Of a DNA stretch of 64,000 nt, positions 11,593-23,299 are shown in pieces. Within the stretch, counting starts at the first letter, position 1, and each line of letters starts with the position of its first letter. Location: the NCBI GenBank assembly GCA_942159475.1, contig OW804099.1, positions 5,350,779 through 5,414,778 of the forward strand, in the 5' to 3' direction. The position numbers and the translations under genes are program-made. The stretch is from Sthenelais limicola. Taxonomy: Eukaryota > Annelida > Polychaeta > Phyllodocida > Sigalionidae. The notes beneath the pieces are model-generated. The model was given only the letters and a program-made list of their open reading frames with translations. It was not told where the DNA came from and did not search any database.

Positions 11593-11856
11593 TATTAGTG
11601 TGTGGGGAATAAGGATATATACATTACGGCGCTGGTTGTGTTTCCGTCAGTGCAAAGTGAGGTATGGACCAATCAATAAGGCTACCATTCACTGGGACCT
11701 TCAATCTCTCCTTGTTGCCTATCCCCTGGTCAGTCTTTTGGGGCCATGCATCATTGCGCCCCCTCCCTTTCGCCCGATCAGTTATTTGTTGTTGTCGGCT
11801 TTCTCCTCGTAGGGCTTGGGTGCACAAATCTTACAGGATGGATCGAGGATCGAAAG

Positions 11857-11935
11857 AAGAAGGAGGAGGAGGAGGAGGAGGAGGAGGAGGAGGAGGAGGA
11901 GGAGGAGGAGGAGGAGGAGGAGGAGGAGGAGGAGG
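11857..11935. repeat. (AGG)n trinucleotide repeat, ~25 units
   Basis: Pure GGA repeat. All frames on both strands are open, giving poly-Glu, poly-Gly, poly-Arg, poly-Leu and poly-Pro readings; these ORFs are not evidence of a gene. Confidence 0.95.
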
Positions 11936-12664
11936 CGTATAAACTTGTCTCCCTTCTTTACACAGATTGCATACATATCTTGCAAACTTACAAAGTTTGG
12001 CTAAATGGGTTCTGTTCGTTTTCTTGTTATGAGACCATGTTATAACTGTGCAAGTTATAACTGTGTAAGTTATAACTGTGTTCATGAAGTTCTCATGTGG
12101 TAGCATCCATCTTTGGTTAAGATAAAATGACCTTGACTCATGGACACCATTGATGGATTCCGGCTAATAAACATCAATCTTGGACTTGTAATAAGGTGGA
12201 ATAAAGGCAATATTATGAGTGAAGTGGATGGAGGTATATACAGGCTATAGAAGGGTATGTCCACTCTACCCTCCAGCCTCACACAGCCTCACACGAGCTG
12301 CTCTATAGACACTAGATTGGGGGGAGTTACTCGCAGTCAGACTCCAGCATTAAGGTGCACCCATTATCTAGGGGCTTTCTATAGGGCATTTATCACAGCT
12401 ACAGACAGATCAGACCAACTTCAGATGGATTTGCTGTTTTGTATCATTTGTTGAACGATAAGCTGCAGATATGTATATATTATATAATGCATACATATGT
12501 TTATGCGTCAATAGAAGATGATTGAATTGTAGAATTATAGACTGAATATAAGCCTCCCTTAGATTCCATGTTACAAGAATATCATGTTAAATTACATGTA
12601 TAATTACATGATTAGGGTTAGAATACAGCAGTATACCATGTTGATAGATGGAAGTATAACCTTG

Positions 12665-13386
12665 GCCAAATGGCAGCGATACAATCCCTCTATTTCCATG
12701 CAATGCCAAATGGCAGCCATACAATCCCTCTATTATACACCCAATGCCAAATGGCAGGCATACAATCCCTCTATTTCCATGCAATGCCAAATGGCAGCCA
12801 TACAATTCCTCTATTTCCATGCAATGCCAAATGGCAGCCATACAATTCCTCTATTTCCACCCAATGCCCAATGGCAGCCATACAATTCCTCTATTTCCAC
12901 CCAATGCCAAATGGCAGCCATACAATCCCTCTATTTCCACCCAATACCAAATGGCAGCCATACAATTCCTCTATTTCCACCTAATGCCAAATGGCAGCGA
13001 TACAATTCCTCTATTTCCACCCAATACCAAATGGCAGCCATACAATTCCTCTATTTCCACCCAATACCAAATGGCAGCCATACAATTCCTCTATTTCCAC
13101 CCAATGCCCAATGGCAGCCATACAATTCCTCTATTTCCACGCAATGCCAAATGGCAGCCATACAATTCCTCTATTTCCACACAATACCAAATGGCAGCCA
13201 TACAATTCCTCTATTTCCACACAATGCCAAATGGCAGCCATACAATTCCTCTATTTCCACACAATGCCAAATGGCAGCCATACAATTCCTCTATTTCCAC
13301 GCAATGCCAAATGGCAGCCATACAATTCCTCTATTTCCATGCAATGCCAAATGGCAGCCATACAATCCCTCTATTTCCACCCAATT
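12665..13386. repeat. 40-bp minisatellite, ~18 copies
   Basis: Monomer CCAAATGGCAGCCATACAAT followed by TCCTCTATTTCCACGCAATG. Variation is mostly CCC/TCC and the final dinucleotides (TGCAATG, CCCAATA, ACAATG). A 40-bp unit gives a 120-bp coding period, so three plus-strand frames stay open for up to 290 codons; codon-independent variation argues against translation. Confidence 0.95.
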
Positions 13387-13577
13387 ACTGGCCCTTGTTC
13401 TCTATCTATGGGGACTGGATGCATATAAATTACGGTTCTGGATGGACGAGCTATAGTCTACACCAGAGTATGGTTTGAAGCCTTCTCTTTCTGTCTATAT
13501 AATTATAGGCTGTGTATACCAGTACATTGAGTCTGGGGGCGGGGTCCCTATATTATCGACATTTTACAAATTGTTTT

Positions 13578-13742
13578 CAGTCTAGGCCCAAAGTTGAGAG
13601 CTCCTTGAAAGGAAGAGAAAACCTCTCGCCACAAACTGCAAAGTGCCGCCAAATGTCATTATATTCCTAGGCTAGTAAATCGATTAGTGCAAAGGGCGTC
13701 CAATCACTGACATACCATTCTTATCTGATCTGATTTGAGTGT
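13578..13742 (-). mobile_element. hAT-type MITE, inverted copy
   Basis: CAGTCTAGGCCCAAAG at the left; the reverse complement of the 668-882 element's start (GACATACCATTCTTATCTGA) is near the right. The right terminus is degraded. Confidence 0.6.
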
Positions 13743-14080
13743 TTTTGCAATTATCTTACATATGAGGGTATTCGAATTTGACTGTTTGAATGCAGGTTAT
13801 TTTTTCCAAATAGTACAAATCTTGAGAAATAACAGTAATATCAGTTTATGAGTGTGCATTGCTCTCCTCACAACCTCCTATAACTATGAAGCTCGTCATA
13901 TCCACCCTGGCTGGGGTAGAGAGCCCCACAAGCATATCCACCCTGACTGGGTAGAGAGCCCCACAAGGAGGAGGATGCAGAAGGGCCTTGTGGTTAAGCT
14001 TATTGCTTTAATGCGGTCAGTCAGAACTCTGGTCAGAATCTGCTTTTAATACGGACTGTACTAGAGACCCCCTGGCCTCA

Positions 14081-14337
14081 CATACTACCTTCCCTATACT
14101 ACTCTCTATTGTATACCTTCCCTATACTACTTTCTTTTGTATACCTTCCTTATACTACTCTCTATTGTATACCTTCCCTATACTACTCTCTATTGTATAC
14201 CTTCCCTATACTACTCTCTATTGTATACCTTCCCTATACTACTCTCTATTGTATACCTTCCCTATACTACTCTCTATTGTATACCTTCCCTATACTACTC
14301 TCTATTGTATACCTTCCCTATACTACTCTCTATTCTT
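14081..14337. repeat. 28-bp minisatellite, ~9 copies
   Basis: Near-identical unit GTATACCTTCCCTATACTAC TCTCTATT. High copy identity implies recent expansion. It abuts family D copy 2. Confidence 0.95.
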
Positions 14338-14434
14338 TACCATCATTGGAATCCACTTGATCTCATCTTTCCACATATGATGGCATCTCAAAATCTTTTT
14401 GCGACTTGTGACCCATTCTTTTGTGACACATCAT
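14338..14434 (+). repeat. Dispersed repeat family D, copy 2
   Basis: CATCATTGGAATCCACTTGA ... TTGCGACTTGTGACCCATTC ... ACACATCATATATG, colinear with 11483-11592. Confidence 0.7.
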
Positions 14435-14496
14435 ATATGAGTAGGAAGTAAACCCAACAGTAAGCCTTCATCATGGACGCCATTAAAACGTGCAGC

Positions 14497-14590
14497 GGTA
14501 GGGGGCGTTAGAGGGGGGTAGGGGGCGTTAGAGGGGGGTAGGGGGCGTTAGAGGGGGGTAGGGGGCGTTAGAGGGGGGTAGGGGGCGGGG
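14497..14590 (+). repeat. 20-bp G-rich array, 4-5 copies
   Basis: Unit GGGGGCGTTAGAGGGGGGTA repeated without change. Each unit has two G-tracts of five to six, so the plus strand is strongly G-quadruplex-prone. Confidence 0.9.
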
Positions 14591-14811
14591 TGGAGAAGCA
14601 GCATAAAGTAGCAATAATTACCAACATCAGTAATTACTAGCGCTAATCAGCTTCTATAACAGCAACTAATTACTGAGCAGTGAGTGACACAAGAGGGAAA
14701 ATAAATACAAGAATTATCAGTCAGGGTACAATGTATCAAAAACTAGAAGACAATAATGTCATGGTAGGTGTATAGATGCTATATATGGCTCAGATTATCA
14801 CATATGCCTAG

Positions 14812-15045
14812 GGGTCAATTTTCAGAAAATGTACAATTCGTCTTCACCAATCGTCTCAAATAACCCACATTTAAGACATAAACGAGCTTCAAAATGCAGT
14901 TTAAGATAACAGAACTGATACTTTAAATCAATGCGATACCAAATATACTCAGATATACCCAAAATTGATCATTTTTTAGCAGAATTTAGTAAAAATTACT
15001 AAATATGTAGGGCTGCCAATTATACATTTTCTGAAAATCTGACCC
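14812..15045 (-). mobile_element. MITE family A, copy 4 (inverted)
   Basis: GGGTCAATTTTCAGAAAATG at the left and ACATTTTCTGAAAATCTGAC at the right; the interior is the reverse complement of the other copies (AATAACCCACATTTAAGAC). Length 234 bp. Confidence 0.75.
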
Positions 15046-17330
15046 ATATATACTTGTATACGTTGCACGTGGGATATTCGTATTAATTGTTATTTAACAA
15101 ATGGAATGGGAGAGGAAAGGCACCAAGAAAGGAACATAGACTGTTCACATAGCATTTCTCCGGGCATATAAACATAGGTGTATTAACCTTGCACGAGGGG
15201 TGTACATAGCTATAGCTATAGTTTACTATAATATACATGGCATGGTAGCACAGGGAGAGATGACGGAAGCAGGGTGTTCATAAACGAGCCCGCCTCTACC
15301 ATAGATCCCCCTGGGATTTATACAAATCCCTCAGTAGCTCCGAGTGACTCGTATTTCTGACTGGGCGCTATTGAGCAGCTCTTTTGGTGGCTGCCATCAC
15401 ACCAGATGCCCCCCCCCCCACCTCCACACACACACCCAATGTAATGTGAAATTGTATATGTGTCTTTTCTTGTTTCTCTCAGCTATGTATGGATAATTAC
15501 TACCTATAATATAGGCTAATGATAACTAAATTTCACGAGGATTTACTGAGGAAACATTTGTGATGTAATGTCTTTCCTGAATAAAAAAAATATCTTAAAT
15601 CTTTACACCCACTCCCACCTACCGATTGATATGGCCAGACAATCATGTCGTTAGTCAAAATGCATGTATATAATGTATATCTGCTGTCTGTGTCTGTTAG
15701 AATCATTTAGAAGCTGATTCTGAAATTTCTTTGGAGGCAAAGAAAGCTGACCTTGATATCACCAGGAGTCCTCCCCTACTTTTTACTCTTTAGTTTAAAA
15801 CAACTATTATTAGGAAATAACAATTTTCTTTCAGTCCCTGACACGTGGTATGCTATCTGAAATTCTGAAAGAAGGCTAACCTCTATATCCTTAAACTCTA
15901 ATATGTAAACAGTCCCTCAATTTATATAAATATTGCTTTTACGTAGTCTTCAGACAAGCAATTTCTTCAAGGGCTTTATGAACTGATAAGTTGAGACAAG
16001 AGCAAAGGGAAGTTTAGGAAAACAAGGCAGAATACGTTGCGTAATTGGAAGCCATATTTTGAGCTGATGACAAACTGGGTCTCCAAGATTGGCTCTTTTT
16101 TAGTCCAGGGACTTGTGGCCATTTTTTTAAATACCAATGCTTATTCTTCTTTCTCTACTGTTATAGGGCTTTTCAAGGGCACTGAAAAAGATTTGGCATT
16201 TTTCATTTTCAATATTAAAGGCCATTTTGGGCTCTACTTACGGTATGCAAATTACTGAAATCTGATTGGCTGAGAAAGAATAAGCCCATACTCAGTAAGT
16301 TTTAGAGATATTTTGCTTTTGACGACACATGTGACATGATACCCCACTAAATAGACCCCAAGGAATTCAATGACATCATTGAAAATGTTTTGTCTTTTGG
16401 AAGGTAGGAAGATCTACGATGATGTATCAAGTAGGTAAAGAACTAGAGGATCTAGGCCTAATGTGCCCTACTCCCTACCACCCCTCAGCAACCCCGGGTA
16501 GTATCAATAACTAGGCCCGCCATTACTGTAATGTACAAACCTGTATGTATATATTGATGTAGGCTGGAGGGCTCCTGTAGCATGTACTACTGAGCCCTGG
16601 GGCCATCAGCAAAGTGCACAAATAATAAGGCAGTGGTAGTAGGCGGGTGGGGGACCAGGGGAGGGGGGAGTGGGAGGGGGTTATTACACATAATACACAG
16701 CTTGTGCTAGCACCCCAGGCTTATGTGTACCAGTGCATTGCGTTAAAGGGTCAGTCAATGGGTTCATGGTCACTTTTAGGACAAAAAACTTCATGGAGGC
16801 ATAAATACAACACCCAAGTCTTGATTTTTTTACTTCCATTTATGTCTAACTTATAGTCACTTACAGGCATAAATTGAGAAATCCTAGTTGAAAAAGTCTG
16901 TTTAGCACAAGAGGGCACTGAGAGTGCTGTGTGACATCATAAAGCTGCGCCAGAAATGAACATAATATCTCTACCTTCCCCCTCCAATCTCCCAGCAATT
17001 GAAACAGTTTGTTTTGGTATGAACACCTGTGTTGTTCAATGTCCTTCTGCCCATCCCACCCTCCTTCTTTCTAGCAGCAATTATGAGAGTTGTTTATTAT
17101 GTTCATTGCATGTACATTTCTAGATTGGTGCACCTTTATGACGTAGGCAAACAGTGGTGCCTTGAATGGAGTGTTAAACTGTGGAACTACGTTTTCACTC
17201 ATTTAAATGGGTAAAACTCACTAAATAATAACTTGGATTTAAGTAAAACCGGGGTGGTTACATTTCCATAATAGCAAGGAAATGGATTTGCTCATAATAT
17301 TTGGGGGTTTACTGACACTTTAAAACTTTA
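15046..17330. other. No recognisable feature
   Basis: A 2.3-kb AT-rich stretch. Short open frames (for example 16037-16258) lack splice context or recognisable motifs. Confidence 0.5.
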
Positions 17331-17640
17331 ATCTCAGCTAACGTTGGTCAAGAACTGAACATTTTCTACTTTTTGTTCCATTCTCTTCCAACCAATCTAC
17401 ACGTCATTTGACCAAAATTGTGGAGGATTTCGCCCAGTTATTTTCGCTACAGGGCTTCTAAATCGTCCTTATTTGTATTTGGAGGACAACGCTCCAATCC
17501 TGTCCCACTTATTATCGCTCTCATCAGCGGCTGTCTTCGCTTGACTGTGTCTACTAAAAGGATACAACAGCAGTAGAATATTGATAAATCCAGTCCTATA
17601 AGTCATAATATGAGTGAATTTAGTAAGATTGTGTTTGTCA
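17331..17640 (+). repeat. Dispersed repeat family B, copy 3
   Basis: AATCTCAGCTAACG, GAACATTTTCTACTTTTTG, TATTTGTATTTGGAGGAC and one terminal module (AGAATATTGATAAATCCAG) match 4935-5608. Confidence 0.75.
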
Positions 17641-17896
17641 TAAATAGATGGGAATGCATCCTTAACAAATACATGTAGCTTTGGTATAGATAAATAGGGT
17701 CTATATAAGTATATTATACTCTGCTGGTTCTGGTGGTAGGGTATCATCAATACAAAGTGCTGACCACTGGTCACCGTGAGGTCCACCTTCATCACATGTC
17801 TCATAAGATGGGCTGCCTAGCCTGGGGAGGAAGCTGACCAGTCCTATGTAGGGTAGTGGTCAGCAAAGGTAGGACAGTGCCCGGGGCATGGAGTGA

Positions 17897-17964
17897 GGGG
17901 GGGGGGGGGGGGGGTGCGTGAGAGTAGATGAGGAGATGGGGGGGGGGGGGCAGGGGGGGGGGGG
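17897..17964. repeat. Interrupted poly-G tracts
   Basis: Three runs of 12-18 G separated by short spacers; G4-prone and length-unreliable. Confidence 0.85.
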
Positions 17965-19329
17965 TCGAGGGAAGAAGTGGTGTTGGCTGTTGGATATACA
18001 AAGCAAAGGGTGGGCAAGAAAAATAGAACGAAAGATATAGCTTTCTATATTTATATGCAGACAATCACTGGTAAAGTAGTGAAACATATTCCCTCAGATG
18101 TCCTTTCAAATGCATATAATTATAATATATTCAGTAGTCCTGAAATTTGGTGCACATATTCAGACGACGCAGAAGGCCAATCAACCCAAATATGAAAACA
18201 TTCCTACAAAGAATTCCCGTGAATAAAACACTTCAATTGTACGACTTATGACTCTTTCTCTGTAACACATCACATATAGCCTTAACATTCCACTTCTAGG
18301 CAAGCAAATGTGATGACTTTGGGCGTTTCTAGTGGACACTACCATGGGTCAATAGAAGGGTCAAGCGGTCAGTCTAGACGACCCCAGTATGTATGCACAG
18401 CCAGGCATTAGTCTGCTTTAGGAGCAAAGGCCCGTCCTGGGGCTAACAGACTGACCCTTACTCCAGTATCCACTTCTCCCTGGACAGAAATATTTCTCAT
18501 CCCTTTCTCAATATTACAGGCTTCCATACAAATGTAGCGGAAGAAGTAATCTTTTAACATAATTGTTATACACGTCGAAAACACTTCCCGATGCCTTAAT
18601 GACACTGAATAAATTTCATGAAACCAAAAGAAATAGGGAATGACAAAAAAAAACGAAAACAGAAAGTCTAATAAATGTGTAGGTATTCAATAGTGGAATT
18701 TCTCTTCCCAATTCTCAGATACCATATAACTATATCAGGAAAAGTTCCAATTTTATTAGATCAGTGGTTTTTAAAGATATCTGAGTTCAAAGTAGTCAGA
18801 AAAATAAATATCCCCCGATAGAAATCCATGGTTATGAGTGACTGTTGAGAACAATCTATAGTAAAGTACGCGTCTTGTGGAGACAGTACAGGCCGGCCAT
18901 TGGTCAATCAGGATTACAAACAGTTACTTTTCAGTCCACTTGGGTATAGGGGCAGCACCGTATGGTGGCTCAACCCTTTCCTCCGTGATTTGACATGGGG
19001 TGAAGTGCTCATTACACTTAGTCAAGCAAACAATATTGGTGCTTTGTACTGGTAATATTGCCATACCTATCTTATCACATTAAACTGAAAAGTATTTAAG
19101 CAATTTCATGACTACTGGATTTGACTCTAAGATTATGAATGGACACCATCAGTGGCTAAAACGCAACTTCTTATCTTACTTCAATATCACTTTATCAAAC
19201 AATAGATAAAAGAAAAGCAAGAAAGAGACAAGATTCTCTAGTACAGAGGGAATAAAGGCAATAATACCAGTGGAAATGACTATAATTGAAGCAGCCATGG
19301 AGCAGAAACCAGGAGCCAGGAGCAGAAAT

Positions 19330-19568
19330 GGGTCAGATTTTCAGAAAATGTACAATTGGCAGCTGTACACATTTAGTAAATTCTGTTAAATTAGGCTGCA
19401 ATTTGGCCAATTCTAGGTAAATTCGAGTACGGTATATTCAGCATTGCATTGATTCTAGCAATCTGTTTGGTTAGGTTGAACTGTATTTTGAAGTTTATTT
19501 TCGTCTGAAATGTGGGTTATTTGAGAAGATGGCGAAGTTGAATTGTACATTTTCTGAAAATCTGAGCC
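19330..19568 (+). mobile_element. MITE family A, copy 5
   Basis: Best-preserved ends: GGGTCAGATTTTCAGAAAAT and ACATTTTCTGAAAATCTGAG. AAAT directly flanks both sides, a possible 4-bp duplication not reproduced at other copies. Confidence 0.75.
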
Positions 19569-19857
19569 AAATAGACAAGACAAGAAGATAGAGATGAGTA
19601 GACAAGGACTAGATGATGTGGCTATTTACGGGAGTGATTCAGCCTCCGCTAGTCCACTTATGGCATGAAGACATGGTAATTAAGGCTGGGCACGCTATAG
19701 CCCCACCACAAGCATGCAAGCATCTCCCCAGTGCAGACTATAATATTCATCTAATCACTAGGGCTACATTCATGGTCAATAGTACTTGTTGTATAGTCAT
19801 GGATCTCATATAGTAGCCTTAAGGTCATTGGTCTCGGTTTTCAGAGCGAAATTTAAG

Positions 19858-19970
19858 GCTATTTGTGATGTGTTTACAGGAAAATAAGTCACAGGTCGCA
19901 AACAATTGATTTTGAGATATCAACATATTTGAAAAGATGAGATCAAGCTGATTCCAATGATAGTAAACAG
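19858..19970 (-). repeat. Dispersed repeat family D, inverted copy
   Basis: ATTTGTGATGTG ... AGTCACAGGTCGCAAACA ... AAGATGAGATCAAGCTGATT is the reverse complement of the family D consensus. Confidence 0.65.
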
Positions 19971-20204
19971 TCTAATAATCTTACATTGTAAATCACTAAA
20001 TATCATCAAATATCATATGTAGATGTTGAAAATTGTGATCCAGAATTAATTAAAACAAGTTTTAGCCATGTTGTATGGAGATGGTCTATGTGACAAGTTA
20101 CAGTGGGGTGGACGCAGTAATTGTGACGTCAGGTAATCATTGTATTGCCTTCCCCTTGGTTCATACCAATCAGCACCAAAACGAAGCAAATCACCAACCC
20201 CCCC

Positions 20205-20228
20205 CCCACACACACACACACACACACC
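20205..20228. repeat. (CA)n microsatellite
   Basis: Dinucleotide run preceded by C8. Confidence 0.85.
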
Positions 20229-20710
20229 TAACGATGATATGGTGCCTAGGCTGGTCTGACTGACTGAATAGGTGGACACAGTATGTAAAACAAAAGTACT
20301 AATGATAAACTACCAAAGGAAAAGTTGCTAATATAAGTATGTACACAACGGTCACAACAACTTAAAGCAAGAAAGGGAATAAAACTCTATTGCCTTTGGT
20401 CTATAGATAATGGGGGGTTATAAAGACCAGAGACAAAAAGTAACTTTTAATTCCTTGATTCATAGGAATTTTTATGAAATGACACTACTCAGTTCTGTCC
20501 AGAAAGACACATTCCTCAAGCATTGCAGTTCAGCGCATACAGCGATAAGCCTGACCACAAGGCTAAGGCTAAGGCTATAAGTGTTCCTATAAGTCATAAT
20601 ATGAGTGAATTGGATTAGAGTTGTTTTGTTTTGCTTCAATAGTCAGTGGGCCAACACTGAGACAGGCTGCTAGACATGGCAATGATTTACGTATGGGCCA
20701 CTTGGAGTAA

Positions 20711-20910
20711 NNNNNNNNNNNNNNNNNNNNNNNNNNNNNNNNNNNNNNNNNNNNNNNNNNNNNNNNNNNNNNNNNNNNNNNNNNNNNNNNNNNNNNNNNN
20801 NNNNNNNNNNNNNNNNNNNNNNNNNNNNNNNNNNNNNNNNNNNNNNNNNNNNNNNNNNNNNNNNNNNNNNNNNNNNNNNNNNNNNNNNNNNNNNNNNNNN
20901 NNNNNNNNNN
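20711..20910. other. Assembly gap, 200 N
   Basis: Exactly 200 N, the same length as the gap at 49107-49306, so it is a placeholder. It interrupts the zinc-finger ORF on its right and probably hides the 3' LTR of the Ty3/gypsy element. Confidence 0.98.
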
Positions 20911-22582
20911 GCCTATCAGTTGCTTCACCACCAGGAGCACCAGCGGCAGCCGCAGGCATATTCAATGCAGCCACGCTTGACGTATCCTTCGGGCGAGCAC
21001 CAGTCAACACGGCAGCAATAGTCGCTTGAGAAGGGCCTTTAGCAGTCCAAGCATTCTTAGCAGGCAAAGGAGCATCAGCGAAATTTTTATTCACCGTTCT
21101 CCTAGCCTCAGTAGCACTATGCCGGGCCTCGGCTAGAGCTCGATGGCGGCCGATGGTCATAACACGATCAAGATCGTATCTGCCCATCCGCGCAAATCTC
21201 ACACAGCTGAGGTTAGCCGCTTCTTGCTCCACCACTCTGTAGCTGGACGTCCACTCACGCGATCTTTCAGGTCCATTTCTATGTCCACTAGGACCCTTCA
21301 TCAAATGTTTAATCAAGTCTGATCGTCTGTCTAACCTTACTCCACACGAATGAGCATGTGGGCAAGTAAGGAGTTGCACAGCTGGGCAGTGCTCCTCACA
21401 CAAATGTCGATAAAATCGTTCTTTGGTGCGATAGATTTTAATCCCACAAGGATTAATTTCCTCGCCCAAATAACGACACCAAGTGAATGGACACCTGTAC
21501 CCTGGTTTCCATAGCAAGGGGGCGCCATTCAGCTTATCCATTACCAATTCAATAATCTGCTTATGTCCATCAGCTTTCCCAGTACGAGATTTCAAGTAGT
21601 GAAATTTATCCTCGTACCGAGGCATTATTGGAGCTTCCGTCCAATAATCTCCCAACACTTCATCTTCATCATCCGATTCTGGAGCAGTGGTAACTCCATC
21701 ATTCTTCTTGGGGACAATATTAGCCATATTGGTTGGAGTCAACTCAATTCCCTCAAGCCTATCTTTCAACCACCAACGAGCTTGGTTTCGCACGGGAATA
21801 GAGGGGTCAGTCAGCTTCTTAGCCGCACCCTTCCAACCTGGCTTTGACAACGCCTTCACAACATCCTCTACCGTGTTTAGGCCGGGACCACCTGTGTGAC
21901 TGGAACGCGCCTGGTCACCACCATCCACGGAGGAGCCTCGCGAACTACTGCTCGCATTCCTCTGCCTATCACGGGACTTGCGGGTGTCCTTAGGCGCACC
22001 CTTAGGAGAACTAAATTCCTTCTTCTTCAATTTCGATTTACCACTGTCAGATTTTGCACTATCTGACACGGCACCAGAGTCTTTATTCTTTTCGGTCTTC
22101 TCATCCAATTTCTTGTCTGTCTTAACATCCGATTTCTTGTCCGTCTTAACATCCGATTTCTTGTCCTTCCTCTTAGGTTTAGGCAAAGAAGCGGCTGTGG
22201 TAGTTTCCTCACCATCACTATCACCCGCCTCGGCGGCTTTGGAAGCAGAAGCAGTAGCCTTGACATGCTTAACTTTCCTCCGCGACCTAAGCTTAGGAAT
22301 TTGCCAATCAGCCACAGCCTTGCGCTCCTTCGCCTTCTCCAACTCTATTCTCTTTTTCTCAACCTTCTCATAATCTGCTTTTATCTCAGCCTCCATTTCT
22401 TCAGCCCAGCTTGCACTAGGCGGCTCCTCTAGCGAGACAGATTCAGCGACCACAGGCGCAGCGTCTTCGGCTGTGGGCTGACTCCCGCTAGCTGCTACAT
22501 CATCACCAACCACCGCCTCCTTCTGCTGATTATCGCCCGGAGGCGACTCAACGTCCATGGCCGACTCCTCCTTGTCAGACAT
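20911..22582 (-). CDS. Unrecognised ORF (>=557 aa), charged N-terminus and C2H2-like fingers, cut by gap
   Basis: ATG at 22582; open for 557 codons to the gap. The N-terminal third is acidic then Lys-rich, with a duplicated KKSDVKTD unit and a helical segment rich in E/K/R (coiled-coil-like). The middle is Ser/Gly-rich. Around residues 345-430 are paired Cys/His motifs: CPFTWC with RHLCEEHC, and CPHAHSC with HLMKGPSGH, suggesting two zinc-binding modules. No transmembrane segment, so it is not a typical Env. It lies about 720 bp downstream of pol in the same orientation. It may be a third ORF of the Ty3 element (nucleic-acid-binding accessory protein), the Gag-like ORF of another element, or a captured host gene. 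No family is recognised. Confidence 0.6.
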
Positions 22583-23299
22583 CCTATCTGCTTGAGAACT
22601 CCAGATGGAGTTTCAAGGTTAGGGACACAGACAAAATACAAACTCTGCCAACCAACTCAACAACAATCTAGGAATACAATGATTTATCGGGGGGATAAGC
22701 CAAGCAAACCAAGTCACATACAACTGGATAGTGAAACACGTGTGTTGTGTTCACTGCCCGAGCGTACTCTGCAGACGGACGCTCTTGCCAGCTCTCGTGA
22801 CCTAGTCTCGCAACACCTCCGCCAATCGGAGGACTTTCTTCCCTCTAAATATAGCATCACAAACCTGTTGCCGAGCCGTTCACGCCAGAGTACACACGAC
22901 CTGGATACCACTGCCTGCCTGCTCACTATAGCAAGCATACACACAGTACCAGGGACCTGAACTCCCGAGCAAAGTCCAACACTCTTCCACTTGCAGTAAC
23001 CAATATCATTAGAAAAGAAAATCAAGCAGTCTCTCCCTACTTTCCGTGGGGTGTATTGCTTCGGCCCAATCACATTTCCCAGTAGGTGTCAGGACAATGA
23101 GAGGCTACATGCCCTGCCAGTCGATTACATTTTCCAAATCAATTCAATTACTGAACCACGTACAGTAATTATGATGTTTTTTATTAAATAACTCCCACAC
23201 ACGGAGTAACTTCACTCCCGCCATGCTCGTGTAAGACATTATTAAACCAGTACTTCTCGTTGTGTCATTTTTTTCCCTTGCACCTTTCACCCAATTTTT
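22583..23299 (-). other. Pol-ORF3 spacer with TATA-like motif
   Basis: About 720 bp without a convincing ORF. On the minus strand GCTATATTTAGAGGG occurs about 270 nt before the ATG at 22582, a possible internal promoter. AAGGGAAAAAAATG just after the pol stop is purine-rich and could be a polypurine tract, but no sequence matching the 5' LTR follows it. Confidence 0.35.

Noticed and set aside
11664..12106. Long poly-Gly, poly-Glu, poly-Arg, poly-Leu and poly-Pro frames
   Set aside because: All come from the (AGG)n repeat, which has no stop in any frame.
12584..13478. Plus-strand ORFs of 145-290 codons
   Set aside because: Produced by the 40-bp minisatellite; three frames carry the same peptide repeat.
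20587..21029. ORFs spanning the N block
   Set aside because: Unknown bases are not evidence of an open frame; only the part right of 20910 is kept.
23260..23275. Purine-rich tract after pol as PPT with an adjacent 3' LTR
   Set aside because: No downstream sequence matches the 29157-29553 LTR.
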